From Candidatus Nitrosymbiomonas proteolyticus (GTDB lineage: Bacteria; Armatimonadota; Fimbriimonadia; Fimbriimonadales; Fimbriimonadaceae): a stretch of 64,000 nt of DNA. Positions 24,269-33,035 of the stretch are shown here, piece by piece (within the stretch, counting starts at the first letter, position 1; each line of letters begins with the position of its first letter). The position numbers and the translations under genes were made by a program. The DNA is taken from NCBI GenBank assembly GCA_017347465.1, contig AP021858.1, forward strand, positions 1,178,001 through 1,242,000. The letters run 5' to 3'. A model generated the notes under the pieces. That model worked only from the letters and a program-made list of their open reading frames with translations, was not told the origin of the DNA and did no database searches.

Positions 24269-25197
24269 CTCCACCGCGCATTACGGGGACGTTCCTCGAC
24301 GAGATCACCCACGACATCCCCTCGCAGAATTGGGGTCAAGACGAGTGGGCCAGGGAGTTTGCCCTTTACCGCGCTATCGGAATCGACACCGTAATCCTGA
24401 TTCGGGCGGGATACCGTGACCGCTGCGTGTTTCCCAGCCGGACCGTTCCCAACCTCCGCCCGGTCTACAACGATCTGGCGGAGATGTTCCTCGGCCTCTC
24501 CGAAGAGAACGGCATCCAGTTGTTCTTCGGGCTGTACGATTCGGGGCTGGGCTGGGAGTCGGGGAATTGGGTCCACGATATCGAACTCAACCTCGCCTTC
24601 ATCGACGAGGTCGCGGAAAGGTATGGCCGATGGCCGAGCTTTGCCGGGTGGTATCTCCCTCACGAAACGAGCCGTTACAACGAGACCGTCGTGCAACTGA
24701 TCAACACGCTCAGCCCGGTGTGCAAACGCGCCCTCGACCTCCCCGTGTTGGTGTCTCCGTTTCCTCACGGCGTGAAGCAGTTTGGGGCAGGCGCCCACCC
24801 GCTCGACATGGCGAGGCGGGAATGGGAGAGGCTGTTCGCTGAGACCGAAGGATCGATCGACATCTGCGCGTTTCAGGACGGCCAACTCGACTACTCCGAG
24901 CTCCCGGCATTCTTCGAGTTGATCGCGCAAATCGCCGCGCAAAGGGGATTCCGGTTGTGGTCGAACCTGGAGTCGTTCGATCGCGATATGCCGATCAAGT
25001 TCCCTCCTGCGGACTGGCGCAACCTCAGATACAAGCTCGAAGCCGCGAACGGCCAAGTCGAGAAGATCGTCACGTTCGAGTTCGCCCACTTTCTTTCGCC
25101 GAACTCGAGTGATCCTTCGGCCCGCCACCTGTTTCGCCGCTATTGCGAGTTCGCAGACCTCGCTCCGGAGATCGGAATCGATCAAACTGGGGTATGA
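24265..25197 (+). CDS. DUF4434 family protein (glycosidase-like barrel)
   Basis: The ATG at 24265 overlaps the previous stop and yields 310 residues starting MTPPRITGTFLDEITHDIPSQ. The pattern GTFLDEITHDIPSQNWG, FALYRAIGIDTVILIRAG, FFGLYDSG, SFAGWYLPHE and WSNLESF matches DUF4434, predicted TIM-barrel proteins related to glycoside hydrolases. PHE at about 135 and ENLE-like NLESF could provide acids. No signal peptide is visible, so it may act in the cytoplasm. Its stop overlaps the dehydratase gene (ATGA). Confidence 0.85.
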   Translation: MTPPRITGTFLDEITHDIPSQNWGQDEWAREFALYRAIGIDTVILIRAGYRDRCVFPSRTVPNLRPVYNDLAEMFLGLSEENGIQLFFGLYDSGLGWESGNWVHDIELNLAFIDEVAERYGRWPSFAGWYLPHETSRYNETVVQLINTLSPVCKRALDLPVLVSPFPHGVKQFGAGAHPLDMARREWERLFAETEGSIDICAFQDGQLDYSELPAFFELIAQIAAQRGFRLWSNLESFDRDMPIKFPPADWRNLRYKLEAANGQVEKIVTFEFAHFLSPNSSDPSARHLFRRYCEFADLAPEIGIDQTGV

Positions 25198-25490
25198 GCG
25201 CACTACCGAGAAAGAAGCTGGCCGAAGAGGAGATCTCGGCTGAATTGAGGGATTTCGAGGGTTGGGCCGTCGAGGATGGCAAGCTCGCGAAGGAGATCCC
25301 TTTCGAGAAGTACCTGGACGGAGCCGCCTTCGCCTTCGAGGTCGCTAAGATCGCCGAGGAAATGGACCACCACCCCGACCTCGTGATCGGCTACTGCCGC
25401 GTCAAGGTGGCCGTCAACACCCACGACGTAGGCGGGATTTCGGCTTGGGACTTCGAGTTGGCGCGGCGAATCGACGTCCTCAGGGCTTGA
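25194..25490 (+). CDS. 4a-hydroxytetrahydrobiopterin dehydratase
   Basis: The 98-residue protein has the pterin dehydratase signature EMDHHPDLVIGYCRVKVAV, then NTHDVGGISAWDFELA, with the catalytic histidines in DHHP and THD. It dehydrates the carbinolamine made by aromatic amino-acid hydroxylases, recycling the pterin cofactor. ATG 25194 overlaps the DUF4434 stop. The presence of fahA in the same window supports a phenylalanine/tyrosine degradation pathway, though the hydroxylase itself is not here. The 3' end overlaps the convergent pyrD by 11 bp. Confidence 0.94.
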   Translation: MSALPRKKLAEEEISAELRDFEGWAVEDGKLAKEIPFEKYLDGAAFAFEVAKIAEEMDHHPDLVIGYCRVKVAVNTHDVGGISAWDFELARRIDVLRA

Positions 25491-26520
25491 CCGCCGATCC
25501 GCGTAGCTCGCAGAGACTTCGGAAACCTTCAGTCTCCATCCGGGCGACGAGCCGCTTCAGCAGTTGGGGAACCAGCGCAGGTCCCCCGTACACCCAACCC
25601 GTGTAGATTTGGCAGAGATGCGCCCCCATCGAGAGTTTGCGGAACAGGTCGTCGGCATTCATGATTCCCCCGACCCCGATCAGCGTCATCGAACGGTCGC
25701 AGCTTCGGTAGAGCTCCTCCAAGACGGCATCTGCGAGCGGGGCGAGCGGTTGGCCTGAGAGCCCGCCGCTCGGGCAGCTTTCGCCTTCGAGACCTGGACG
25801 CTGGAGGGTGGTGTTGGAGGCAACGATTCCGGTGAGCCTGCGCTTGTGGGCGACTTCGACCACGTCGGTGAGTTGGCTGGGGGTCAGGTCCGGCGAAACC
25901 TTCACGAACAACTTGACATCGGGCAGACTCTCGCTCACCTGGCTCAGCAGGTCCTCGAGGGCCTGGCGTTCTTGGAGTTCTCTCAGCCCCACCGTATTGG
26001 GTGAGCTGACGTTGATGACCGCGTAATCGGCTCGTCCCGACAAAGTTCGAAGAGCCGTCAGGTAATCGTTCGCCGCGCGGTCGTTAGGGGTATCGCGGTT
26101 CTTGCCGACGTTGATTCCCACAGGAATTCCCGGTCGCGCAAAGGCGAGTCTCGATGCCACGAGCTTGCAGCCTTCGCTGTTGAACCCGAGCCGATTGACC
26201 AGAGCCCTATGCTTCGGCAACCTGAAGAGCCTGGGCTTGGGGTTGCCGGGTTGTTCGAGAGGCGTGACGGTTCCGACTTCGACAAACCCAAATCCCAGGT
26301 TCGCCCAATGGTCGAGGGCAATGCCGTTCTTGTCGAACCCTGCCGCGAGGCCCAGCGGATTGGCAAACCGCACCCCGAACAACTCCTGTTCGAGAATCTC
26401 ATGAGCAAAGCGCTTGCCCCGGAGCGCGCCCGTTGAAATTAACCTCAAGGCGAGGTCGTGGGTCGCTTCGGGGTCGAGCCGAAACGCGAGCGGACGAACG
26501 ACCGCCTCATAAAAGCCCAT
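25480..26520 (-). CDS. pyrD: Dihydroorotate dehydrogenase (quinone), class 2
   Basis: PyrD oxidises dihydroorotate to orotate in pyrimidine synthesis, passing electrons to quinone at the membrane. The 346-residue length and N-terminal helical extension MGFYEAVVRPLAFRLDPE mark class 2. Core motifs are FANPLGLAAGFDKNG, FVEVGTVTPLEQPGNPKPR, NRLGFNSEG, YAVINVSSPNTVGLREL with the catalytic Ser nearby, LFVKVSPDLT, and IGVGGIMNADDLFRKLSMGA for FMN phosphate. It follows the oxidoreductase gene by 21 bp. Confidence 0.96.
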   Translation of the reverse strand: MGFYEAVVRPLAFRLDPEATHDLALRLISTGALRGKRFAHEILEQELFGVRFANPLGLAAGFDKNGIALDHWANLGFGFVEVGTVTPLEQPGNPKPRLFRLPKHRALVNRLGFNSEGCKLVASRLAFARPGIPVGINVGKNRDTPNDRAANDYLTALRTLSGRADYAVINVSSPNTVGLRELQERQALEDLLSQVSESLPDVKLFVKVSPDLTPSQLTDVVEVAHKRRLTGIVASNTTLQRPGLEGESCPSGGLSGQPLAPLADAVLEELYRSCDRSMTLIGVGGIMNADDLFRKLSMGAHLCQIYTGWVYGGPALVPQLLKRLVARMETEGFRSLCELRGSAVKP

Positions 26521-26541
26521 TTCGCGATTATGATGGAACGC

Positions 26542-27543
26542 TCAGTTCAAAGGTCGATTGAGCTCCGCGACCGAGACCGGCGCCCCGCCCTCAGAGGCGG
26601 ATTTCCAGGCCGCTTCGGTAAGGAGCATCACATCGTATCCGCAAGAGAACGGCGCGAGGACCTCCTCCCGGCCCAGAATGGCTTGAATGAAGTTGGCGTC
26701 GGGGTTCGTCCCGCCGGGGATGTGGTCGGCGATCATTTTGGTCCCGTCCGCGCTCACAACGAGCAGTTTTCCTCCCCGAAGCAGGAACCCCCCTTTTTCG
26801 CAGGCGATCGTGAGGTCTTCATGCCACATAGGAAAGTCGCCGACGATGGAGAGAACTCCGATGGCGCCCCCTTCGAACTTGACGGTTACCGCGCTGTCGA
26901 TATCGACGGGAGTCCCTCGGGAGTCCTGAACGGAAGTCACGACCTGCGGGGCGAGGCCCGAAACCCACAACAGCACGTCGACGATGTGGCTCCCCGAGTC
27001 GCCGAGTTGTCCGCCTCCTGAAAGGGCCGGGTCTTGCCGCCAGGTTCCTGACGTGAGGCGCTTCCAATCTTGGCAAAGCAGCGCGCTCATGTAAGTGACC
27101 TTGCCAAACTCGCCGCTTCGAATCTTGTTGCGGATGAACTGGTACACGGGGGTGGCGTGGCGCTGGTACCCGATCGCGCCCACCTTCCCCGAAACGGCCA
27201 GCTTGTTGATCAGGGTGAGCGCGTCGGCGGAAGTGGTCGCGAGGGGCTTCTCGCAGAGCACATGCAGCCCGACGTCGAGGGATTTGACGACTTGATCGAA
27301 GTGCTGGGCATGAGGGGTATTGATCTCTACGGCGTCGAGGTCCTCCGCCGCCAACATCTCTCGGTAGTCCTCGTACACGTTGAGGTCGCTCAGCCTCGGA
27401 AACGCGCTCCTCGTTCGCTCGATCTGCGCAGGGTCGCAATCGGTCAAGGCGACGATCTCTGCCTCGGGCACGTCGAGCAATTGTCGAATGTGCGCTCGCG
27501 CCATTGAGCCGCAGCCGATCAACCCCACCCGTACCCTGCTCAT
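26542..27543 (-). CDS. Gfo/Idh/MocA family oxidoreductase
   Basis: The 333-residue protein starts MSRVRVGLIGCGSMARAH with the NAD(P)-binding GxGxxA, and contains VEINTPHAQH, VLCEKPLATTSADA (the catalytic Lys of the EKP motif) and a C-terminal sheet domain with GGGQLGDSGSHIVDVLLW. These enzymes oxidise or reduce sugars and inositols. Substrate is not predictable and no transporter is adjacent. It heads a two-gene minus-strand unit with pyrD. Confidence 0.9.
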   Translation of the reverse strand: MSRVRVGLIGCGSMARAHIRQLLDVPEAEIVALTDCDPAQIERTRSAFPRLSDLNVYEDYREMLAAEDLDAVEINTPHAQHFDQVVKSLDVGLHVLCEKPLATTSADALTLINKLAVSGKVGAIGYQRHATPVYQFIRNKIRSGEFGKVTYMSALLCQDWKRLTSGTWRQDPALSGGGQLGDSGSHIVDVLLWVSGLAPQVVTSVQDSRGTPVDIDSAVTVKFEGGAIGVLSIVGDFPMWHEDLTIACEKGGFLLRGGKLLVVSADGTKMIADHIPGGTNPDANFIQAILGREEVLAPFSCGYDVMLLTEAAWKSASEGGAPVSVAELNRPLN

Positions 27544-27643
27544 GCTCCGAGTAGTTTACGTTCTCGGCGAGCGATCCTGCATCGAAGGGTCCAATTTCCA
27601 TGGAAAACCCCGCGAGGCAAGATAGAATGTCAGGGGTTCGGCG

Positions 27644-28042
27644 ATGCGAAAGTTTCTCTTACGGTGGATTCTCCTTGCGGTTTCGGTTGCGGCTGCCGCG
27701 ACCCTGACGCAAATGCTGGGGCTCGCCTTCAAGGCCCGTGTGGACTCGGCGGAAGGCGTACTTCAACTGTTTCTCGGCGTGGCGATCCTGGCGCTGCTCA
27801 ACGCCACATTGGGGAAGATTCTCAAGTTCCTGACCGTTCCGCTCAACTGTTTGACTTTGGGCCTCGTTTCCCTGGTCGTCAACGCGCTCATGCTGTGGCT
27901 GGCGGCTGGATTTCACATCGGGTTCGAGATCGACGGGGACGTGTTCTCGCAGTTTCTTGCGGCATTCGTGGGTAGCCTCTTAGTGTCGTTCATCAACGGC
28001 GTTCTCGGCGCGTTTCTTGGCGACGAAGACAAAGACTCCTAG
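27644..28042 (+). CDS. Four-TM membrane protein (phage holin family 4 / YvlD-like)
   Basis: The 132-residue protein has four hydrophobic helices and the family pattern FLGVAILALLNATLGKILKFLTVPLNCLTLGLVSLVVNALMLW (the P-L-N-x-L-T-L-G segment is the best mark), ending in a short acidic tail. YvlD-like proteins are common chromosomal membrane proteins in bacteria without a phage context; the role is not settled, possibly in envelope stress. YvcK follows after 9 bp. Confidence 0.85.
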   Translation: MRKFLLRWILLAVSVAAAATLTQMLGLAFKARVDSAEGVLQLFLGVAILALLNATLGKILKFLTVPLNCLTLGLVSLVVNALMLWLAAGFHIGFEIDGDVFSQFLAAFVGSLLVSFINGVLGAFLGDEDKDS

Positions 28043-28051
28043 CCCAGAGCC

Positions 28052-29359
28052 ATGATTTCTCGGTATCGCTTCCGCAAGCTCATGGCCCCCACAGCGGGCT
28101 TTCGTAAGGCGCTGCTGGTTTTTGTGCTGGGGCTCCTGAGTTTCGCAGTGGGTTCGGCGCTGAGCTTTCGGCAGGTGATCCTCCCGATCCTGGAGTCGCT
28201 GCAACGGGCTGCATCCAAGATTCTCGTGCGGATCGTGCCGCCGGACAGCCTCGAACAGGCGACCCACCTACTGGGCGGCGCATTGCTGTTCTTGGGGCTG
28301 TTCGGAATCGTCTGGGGGATCCGCTCCGCGGTCGTCCATATCATCCGGACCTTGACCGGGCATCGCGGAGGTGTGGCGGACGTCTTTATCCGCAGGCAGG
28401 CGCTCGCGCAAGGGCCGCGGATCGTGGCGCTGGGCGGCGGGACCGGACTCAGCACGCTCCTCAGGGGACTCAAGCAGCACTCCTCGAACATCACGGCCAT
28501 CGTGACCGTCACCGATGACGGCGGAAGCAGTGGGAGGCTCACGAAGGAGAAAGGGATGATCCCTCCCGGCGACATCCGCAACTGCCTCGTGGCCCTCGCG
28601 GACGCTGAAGTCTCGATGACGGACCTCTTTCAACACCGCTTCGGCGCGGACAGCGGGTCGCTGAGCGGCCACTCCATCGGGAACCTCTTGATCGCGGCGC
28701 TCGCGGACCAGCACCACGGCGATTTCGAGAAGGCCATCGAAGCCGCTTCGGACGTTCTCTTGATTCGAGGGCGGGTCGTGCCCTCTACGCTGAGTAACGT
28801 CAGACTCAGGGCGGTCTTGGACAACGGCGCGGAGGTTTGCGGGGAGACGAACATTGTTCAGACAGGCCAGAGGATTCGCCGGATGTTCCTCGACCCAGAA
28901 CTCGTTCAGCCGCACTCCGTGGCGCTCGAAGCGATCGCCAACGCGGACGTGATCTGCATCGGACCTGGCAGCGTCTACACGAGCGTCATTCCCAATCTGC
29001 TGGTCGATGGCATCGCCGAAGCGCTTCGAGACGCTCCTTGCCCGAAGGTTTATATCTGCAACGTCATGACTCAGCCGGGCGAAAGCGACTCCTTTACGGC
29101 CTCGGAACACGTTACGGCGATCCTTGCCAACGTCGAGGAGCGCGTGTTCGATTGCGTGCTGGTCAATACGGGGGTCCCCAGCTCTTCGGCGATCGAGAAA
29201 TACCGGGATTCGGGGCAGTTTCTCGTCGAATCGGATTCCGACAGGATTCGCGCTATGGGGTTTCGCGTGCTTGCGAGCGATTATATGAGTGAGACGGACG
29301 TCGTGCGTCACGATCCGTTGAAGGTTGCGGCAAAAGTGATGAGCTTGGTGGGGCGGTAA
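28052..29359 (+). CDS. YvcK/CofD-like gluconeogenesis factor with N-terminal membrane anchor
   Basis: The conserved domain (about residues 122-435) begins RIVALGGGTGLSTLLRGLKQ (GGGTGLS at 128-134) and continues VTVTDDGGSSGRL, PPGDIRNCLVALAD, LSGHSIGNLLIAAL and GPGSVYTSVIPNLLV. YvcK binds UDP-sugars and affects gluconeogenic growth and cell-wall precursor flow. Two hydrophobic helices precede it (about 19-38 and 73-92), so the domain is tethered to the inner membrane, unlike soluble YvcK of Bacillus. TAATG overlap couples it to gmk. Proximity to pckA fits the gluconeogenesis connection. Confidence 0.9.
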   Translation: MISRYRFRKLMAPTAGFRKALLVFVLGLLSFAVGSALSFRQVILPILESLQRAASKILVRIVPPDSLEQATHLLGGALLFLGLFGIVWGIRSAVVHIIRTLTGHRGGVADVFIRRQALAQGPRIVALGGGTGLSTLLRGLKQHSSNITAIVTVTDDGGSSGRLTKEKGMIPPGDIRNCLVALADAEVSMTDLFQHRFGADSGSLSGHSIGNLLIAALADQHHGDFEKAIEAASDVLLIRGRVVPSTLSNVRLRAVLDNGAEVCGETNIVQTGQRIRRMFLDPELVQPHSVALEAIANADVICIGPGSVYTSVIPNLLVDGIAEALRDAPCPKVYICNVMTQPGESDSFTASEHVTAILANVEERVFDCVLVNTGVPSSSAIEKYRDSGQFLVESDSDRIRAMGFRVLASDYMSETDVVRHDPLKVAAKVMSLVGR

Positions 29360-29979
29360 TGACGAGCGAGAGGGGCGTCCTGTTGGTCCTCAGCGGGCCG
29401 AGCGGCGTTGGGAAGGACACCCTGCTCGACGCTTGGATCGCCAGCAACCCAAGGGTGCGACGGGTGATCACGTACACCACCCGTCCGCCAAGGCCCAACG
29501 AAGAAAACGGCGTGGACTACCACTTCGTTACGGAAGAGCGGTTTCACCAACTCGCCGACGCGGGGCACTTCTTCGAGCACAAATCGGTTCATGGCAACTG
29601 GTACGCGAGCCCAAAGACCGACGCCCTCGAATTCGTGGCGCAAGGGTACATCGCCGTTCTGAAGATCGACGTCCAGGGAGCGCTGGACGTCGCCCAGGAC
29701 TTTCCCGAAGCCGTCTTGGTGTTCATCCTTCCTCCGTCGGGTGAGGAGCTGGAGCGGAGAATTCGGAACCGGGGCGTCGGGGACGAAGACGAGGTTCTGC
29801 GAAGGCTGGCGAACGCCCACGGCGAGATATCCAAGGCGGATCGATACCACTTCCGCATCGTCAACGACGAGATCGATCGAGCCGTGTCCGAGTTGGAGAG
29901 TGCGGTCGCTTCGGTTGCTCAGTTGCCAAGGGACGCCCGCGGGCGATGGGCGGGGCGGCCTGACTCTGACCCGGGGTAA
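29359..29979 (+). CDS. gmk: Guanylate kinase
   Basis: Gmk phosphorylates GMP to GDP with ATP. The P-loop GPSGVGKDT (13-21), the GMP-binding ITYTTRPPRPNEENGVDYHF and FFEHKSVHGNWYASP, and LKIDVQGALDV with VFILPPSGEELERRI are all present. The 206-residue length is normal. The gene overlaps the yvcK stop by one base. The usual neighbour rpoZ is not present; an 80-bp gap precedes pckA. Confidence 0.96.
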   Translation: MTSERGVLLVLSGPSGVGKDTLLDAWIASNPRVRRVITYTTRPPRPNEENGVDYHFVTEERFHQLADAGHFFEHKSVHGNWYASPKTDALEFVAQGYIAVLKIDVQGALDVAQDFPEAVLVFILPPSGEELERRIRNRGVGDEDEVLRRLANAHGEISKADRYHFRIVNDEIDRAVSELESAVASVAQLPRDARGRWAGRPDSDPG

Positions 29980-30059
29980 AATGAACCGGTTACCTGCGCT
30001 CCGGCGCCTTCGTTGCGTCCTTTCCTCGCGCCGCGACCGCAGCCTAAGGACTTCAAGAA

Positions 30060-31592
30060 ATGGCTTCTACTTCTTCGTTTCCGGCGCAATTCGATCTCTC
30101 CACCGCCGGTGAACTTCTCATCAACCTCCCGGTCGCCGAACTGGTGGCCCATGCCGTGCGCAGTGGCGATCGTCTGGCCTCGAACGGCGCGCTCGTCGCC
30201 CTCACGGGAAAATACACGGGGCGAACGCCCAAGGACAAGGTCACGGTTCGCGAGCCCGGCAGCGAAGAGCACATTTGGTGGGAGAACAACTCTTCGCTCG
30301 ATCCGGCAACGTTCTCGGCTCTGCTCGAAAAGGCTGAGCAGTACATCGAAGGCAAGCGCCTGTACGTGATCGATGCTTACGGCGGCGCGGACCCCGCGCA
30401 TCGAATCAACGTGCGCGTGATTGCCGAGCGGCCCTACCACGCCTTGTTCATCAAGCAGCTTCTGATTCGGCCCGGCCAGAGAGAACTGGACGGCTTCAAG
30501 CCCGAATGGACGATCGTCGATCTTCCGCTCCTTCATGCGGACCCCGCAACCGACGGCACCCGAAGCGAGGCCGTGATCGCGTTGAATTTCGCCACCAAGA
30601 CGGTGCTCATCTTTGGCACCCATTACGCGGGCGAGATGAAGAAGTCGGTGTTCACGATCTTGAACTACCTGCTTCCGCTGAAGGGCGTCATGAGCATGCA
30701 CTGCTCCGCGAACATCGGCCCGTCCGGCGATACGGCTCTGTTCTTTGGTCTCTCGGGAACGGGAAAAACGACGCTCAGCGCCGACCCTGAGCGACACCTC
30801 ATCGGGGACGACGAGCACGGTTGGACCGAAGATGGCGTGTTCAACTTCGAAGGCGGTTGCTATGCGAAGTGCATCAAGCTCAGCAAAGAGGGGGAACCGC
30901 AGATTTGGGAGGCCGTTCGATTTGGGTCCGTACTCGAGAACGTGGTCCTCGACGGCCAGAACGTGCCGGACTACGACGACGGGTCGATTACGGAGAACAC
31001 TCGCTGCGCCTACCCGATCGAGTACGTTCCGAACGCCGCAGAACCGAGCGTCGGCACGCACCCCAAGAACATCTTTTTCCTGACTTGCGACGCGTTCGGC
31101 GTGCTCCCCCCGATCAGCAAACTGACTTCCGAGCAGGCGATGTACCACTTCCTGAACGGATACACCGCGAAGGTCGCGGGTACGGAGGCGGGAATCACCG
31201 AGCCGCAAGTGACGTTCTCCACCTGCTTCGGCGCGCCCTTCCTGCCTCTGAGGCCCAAAGTGTACGCCGACCTCTTGGGTGAAAAGATCGACCGGCACGA
31301 GGCCACGGTTTGGCTCGTCAACACAGGATGGACCGGCGGACCCTACGGAGTGGGTACGAGAATGAAGCTCTCGCACACCCGTGCCCTGCTTTCGGCGGCG
31401 CTCTCCGGCGATCTGTCCCAAGTCCCCTTTGTCGAGGACGCCGTATTCGGACTGTCGATCCCGACGAGTTGCTCCGGGGTGCCGAGCGAGGTTCTCGACC
31501 CCCGCAACACCTGGGCCGATAAGGACGCCTACGATGCCCGCGCAAGCGAGCTCAAGAAGATGTTCGACGAAAACTATCGGAAATTCGCCTGA
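30060..31592 (+). CDS. pckA: Phosphoenolpyruvate carboxykinase (ATP)
   Basis: PckA converts oxaloacetate and ATP to phosphoenolpyruvate, CO2 and ADP, the entry of gluconeogenesis. At 510 residues it has the expected blocks: TGKYTGRTPKDKVTVREP, the kinase-1a loop GLSGTGKTTL (230-239), the metal site LIGDDEHGW, and FNFEGGCYAKCIKL. C-terminally it shows TFSTCFGAPFLPLRP and LVNTGWTGGPYG. An AAGGA ribosome site precedes the ATG. It stands in its own 80-bp-spaced position after gmk. Confidence 0.97.
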   Translation: MASTSSFPAQFDLSTAGELLINLPVAELVAHAVRSGDRLASNGALVALTGKYTGRTPKDKVTVREPGSEEHIWWENNSSLDPATFSALLEKAEQYIEGKRLYVIDAYGGADPAHRINVRVIAERPYHALFIKQLLIRPGQRELDGFKPEWTIVDLPLLHADPATDGTRSEAVIALNFATKTVLIFGTHYAGEMKKSVFTILNYLLPLKGVMSMHCSANIGPSGDTALFFGLSGTGKTTLSADPERHLIGDDEHGWTEDGVFNFEGGCYAKCIKLSKEGEPQIWEAVRFGSVLENVVLDGQNVPDYDDGSITENTRCAYPIEYVPNAAEPSVGTHPKNIFFLTCDAFGVLPPISKLTSEQAMYHFLNGYTAKVAGTEAGITEPQVTFSTCFGAPFLPLRPKVYADLLGEKIDRHEATVWLVNTGWTGGPYGVGTRMKLSHTRALLSAALSGDLSQVPFVEDAVFGLSIPTSCSGVPSEVLDPRNTWADKDAYDARASELKKMFDENYRKFA

Positions 31593-31627
31593 GACCAAGT
31601 ACCGGGTCTAGCCTGATTCTCGTAACA

Positions 31628-32962
31628 TTGGATTCGTTGGAGCGTTCGACTGACGTGGCACGCATCACCTTTCTCTTGGCCGCTATCGTCGCCTTGCTGG
31701 GCGCTTCTGGTTGCACCAACACGGGCCTGTTCTTGACTCAACTGGCCGGGATCGTGACCGACGCGAACGGCGACCCCGTGAGGAACGCCCAAGTCACCGC
31801 AGGTTCGCGTACGACGCAAACGAATTCAGGAGGCGCCTATGTCATCGATCGGCTCCCCGAGGGGACGCACGTCGTTCGAGCTTCGATCACGTCGCAAGGA
31901 GTGACGTTCTCGGGTCGTCAGGTTGTGTCGGTGTTTCGAGGCGAGCGGTCCAAGAGCGCCAACATCACCGTCGTCCGGACCGATCAGCAGGCGCGGATGT
32001 ATGGGACCGTCCGAGATCGTTTCGGGAGTCGGATTGCCGGTGCGAGGGTGTTCGCTTATGCGGGCACGCTTTCGAGCAACGTTTCGATCACGAATTCGAA
32101 CGGCGACTACGACCTTCGGGAACTGATGTCCGGCGTCACCTATGAAGTGAGCGCGAGCGCGCGGACCTACGACAACGACAACTCCGTGGTGCTCCTTTCG
32201 GCGGGCGAGGCCAGGCAATTCGACTTCGTTCTCAACGACGAGTCCAACGCGAGCCTTCCCGCTCCGACCAACCTGTTTGCCGTCGCTTGGACTACGCCGT
32301 ATGAGGTAACTCGGACACCCGAGACTGACCGAGCCTACGAAGCGATCAAGGACTACCTGAAGCCCGAGCGCGGCCGCAGAATGGCGAGCGGACGCCTTAC
32401 GCCCGGCGGTTATCATGTCGAAGCCGACCTCTTTTGGGACCCGGTCAGCTCGACGACGCTCGAAAACCTCCTCGGATACGGGATCTACCGGGCGACGACC
32501 GCCCTTGGAGCGAGCGTAGCCGTCGACTTCCTTCGCGACCCCTACGCGACGTTTTTCGCCGACATCGACGACAATCTGCGCGAAGGCAGGACCTACTATT
32601 ACGAGATCACGGCGCTCAACACGTCCTACCCGGACACGCAGAATAGCGAAAGTGGGTTCAGCAACCGGTACGGAGTCGAGACCCTGGGCGAGCTTGCGCT
32701 CCTTCAGCCCACGCTGTCTCCGCTGACGTTTCGTTGGTTGGCCGCGGTGGGGACGACCGAATACGCCGTGTACCTTTTCGACAGTTACCCTGGAATCGCA
32801 GTGACTCCGGTCTGGTCGTCGTTTGCGACTTCGGGAACTTCGATGCAGTACGATGGATCGCAACTCCAGGCGGGCAAGCGGTATTACTACCTTGTCGTCG
32901 GTTCGGCGAACGGAGGCGAAAGCCTAACTCTGAGCCGAATTGGGGACTTTGTTGCGAACTAG
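31628..32962 (+). CDS. Lipoprotein with carboxypeptidase-regulatory-like domains
   Basis: The start is uncertain: TTG at 31628 or, more convincingly for a lipoprotein, GTG at 31655 giving MARITFLLAAIVALLGASGC, with lipobox ASGC. After the lipid Cys come two CarboxypepD_reg-like beta sandwiches: AGIVTDANGDPVRNAQVTAG onward, and YGTVRDRFGSRIAGARVFAYAG. A C-terminal fibronectin-III-like region with YYYEITALNTSY and YYYLVVGSANGG follows. The protein, about 440 residues, is probably anchored in the outer or inner membrane and exposed. It heads a cluster of three exported proteins; role unknown. Confidence 0.78.
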   Translation: MDSLERSTDVARITFLLAAIVALLGASGCTNTGLFLTQLAGIVTDANGDPVRNAQVTAGSRTTQTNSGGAYVIDRLPEGTHVVRASITSQGVTFSGRQVVSVFRGERSKSANITVVRTDQQARMYGTVRDRFGSRIAGARVFAYAGTLSSNVSITNSNGDYDLRELMSGVTYEVSASARTYDNDNSVVLLSAGEARQFDFVLNDESNASLPAPTNLFAVAWTTPYEVTRTPETDRAYEAIKDYLKPERGRRMASGRLTPGGYHVEADLFWDPVSSTTLENLLGYGIYRATTALGASVAVDFLRDPYATFFADIDDNLREGRTYYYEITALNTSYPDTQNSESGFSNRYGVETLGELALLQPTLSPLTFRWLAAVGTTEYAVYLFDSYPGIAVTPVWSSFATSGTSMQYDGSQLQAGKRYYYLVVGSANGGESLTLSRIGDFVAN

Positions 32963-33035
32963 CCTTTCGCTGGAGAAGTCAAGAAACACAGGGGGGCGCG
33001 GGAACATCCGCGTCCCTGAATTGTAAGGAACGAAC

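Noticed and set aside
27644-28042. Prophage remnant because of a holin-type match
   Set aside because: The protein is the chromosomal YvlD-like 4-TM type and no other phage gene is near.
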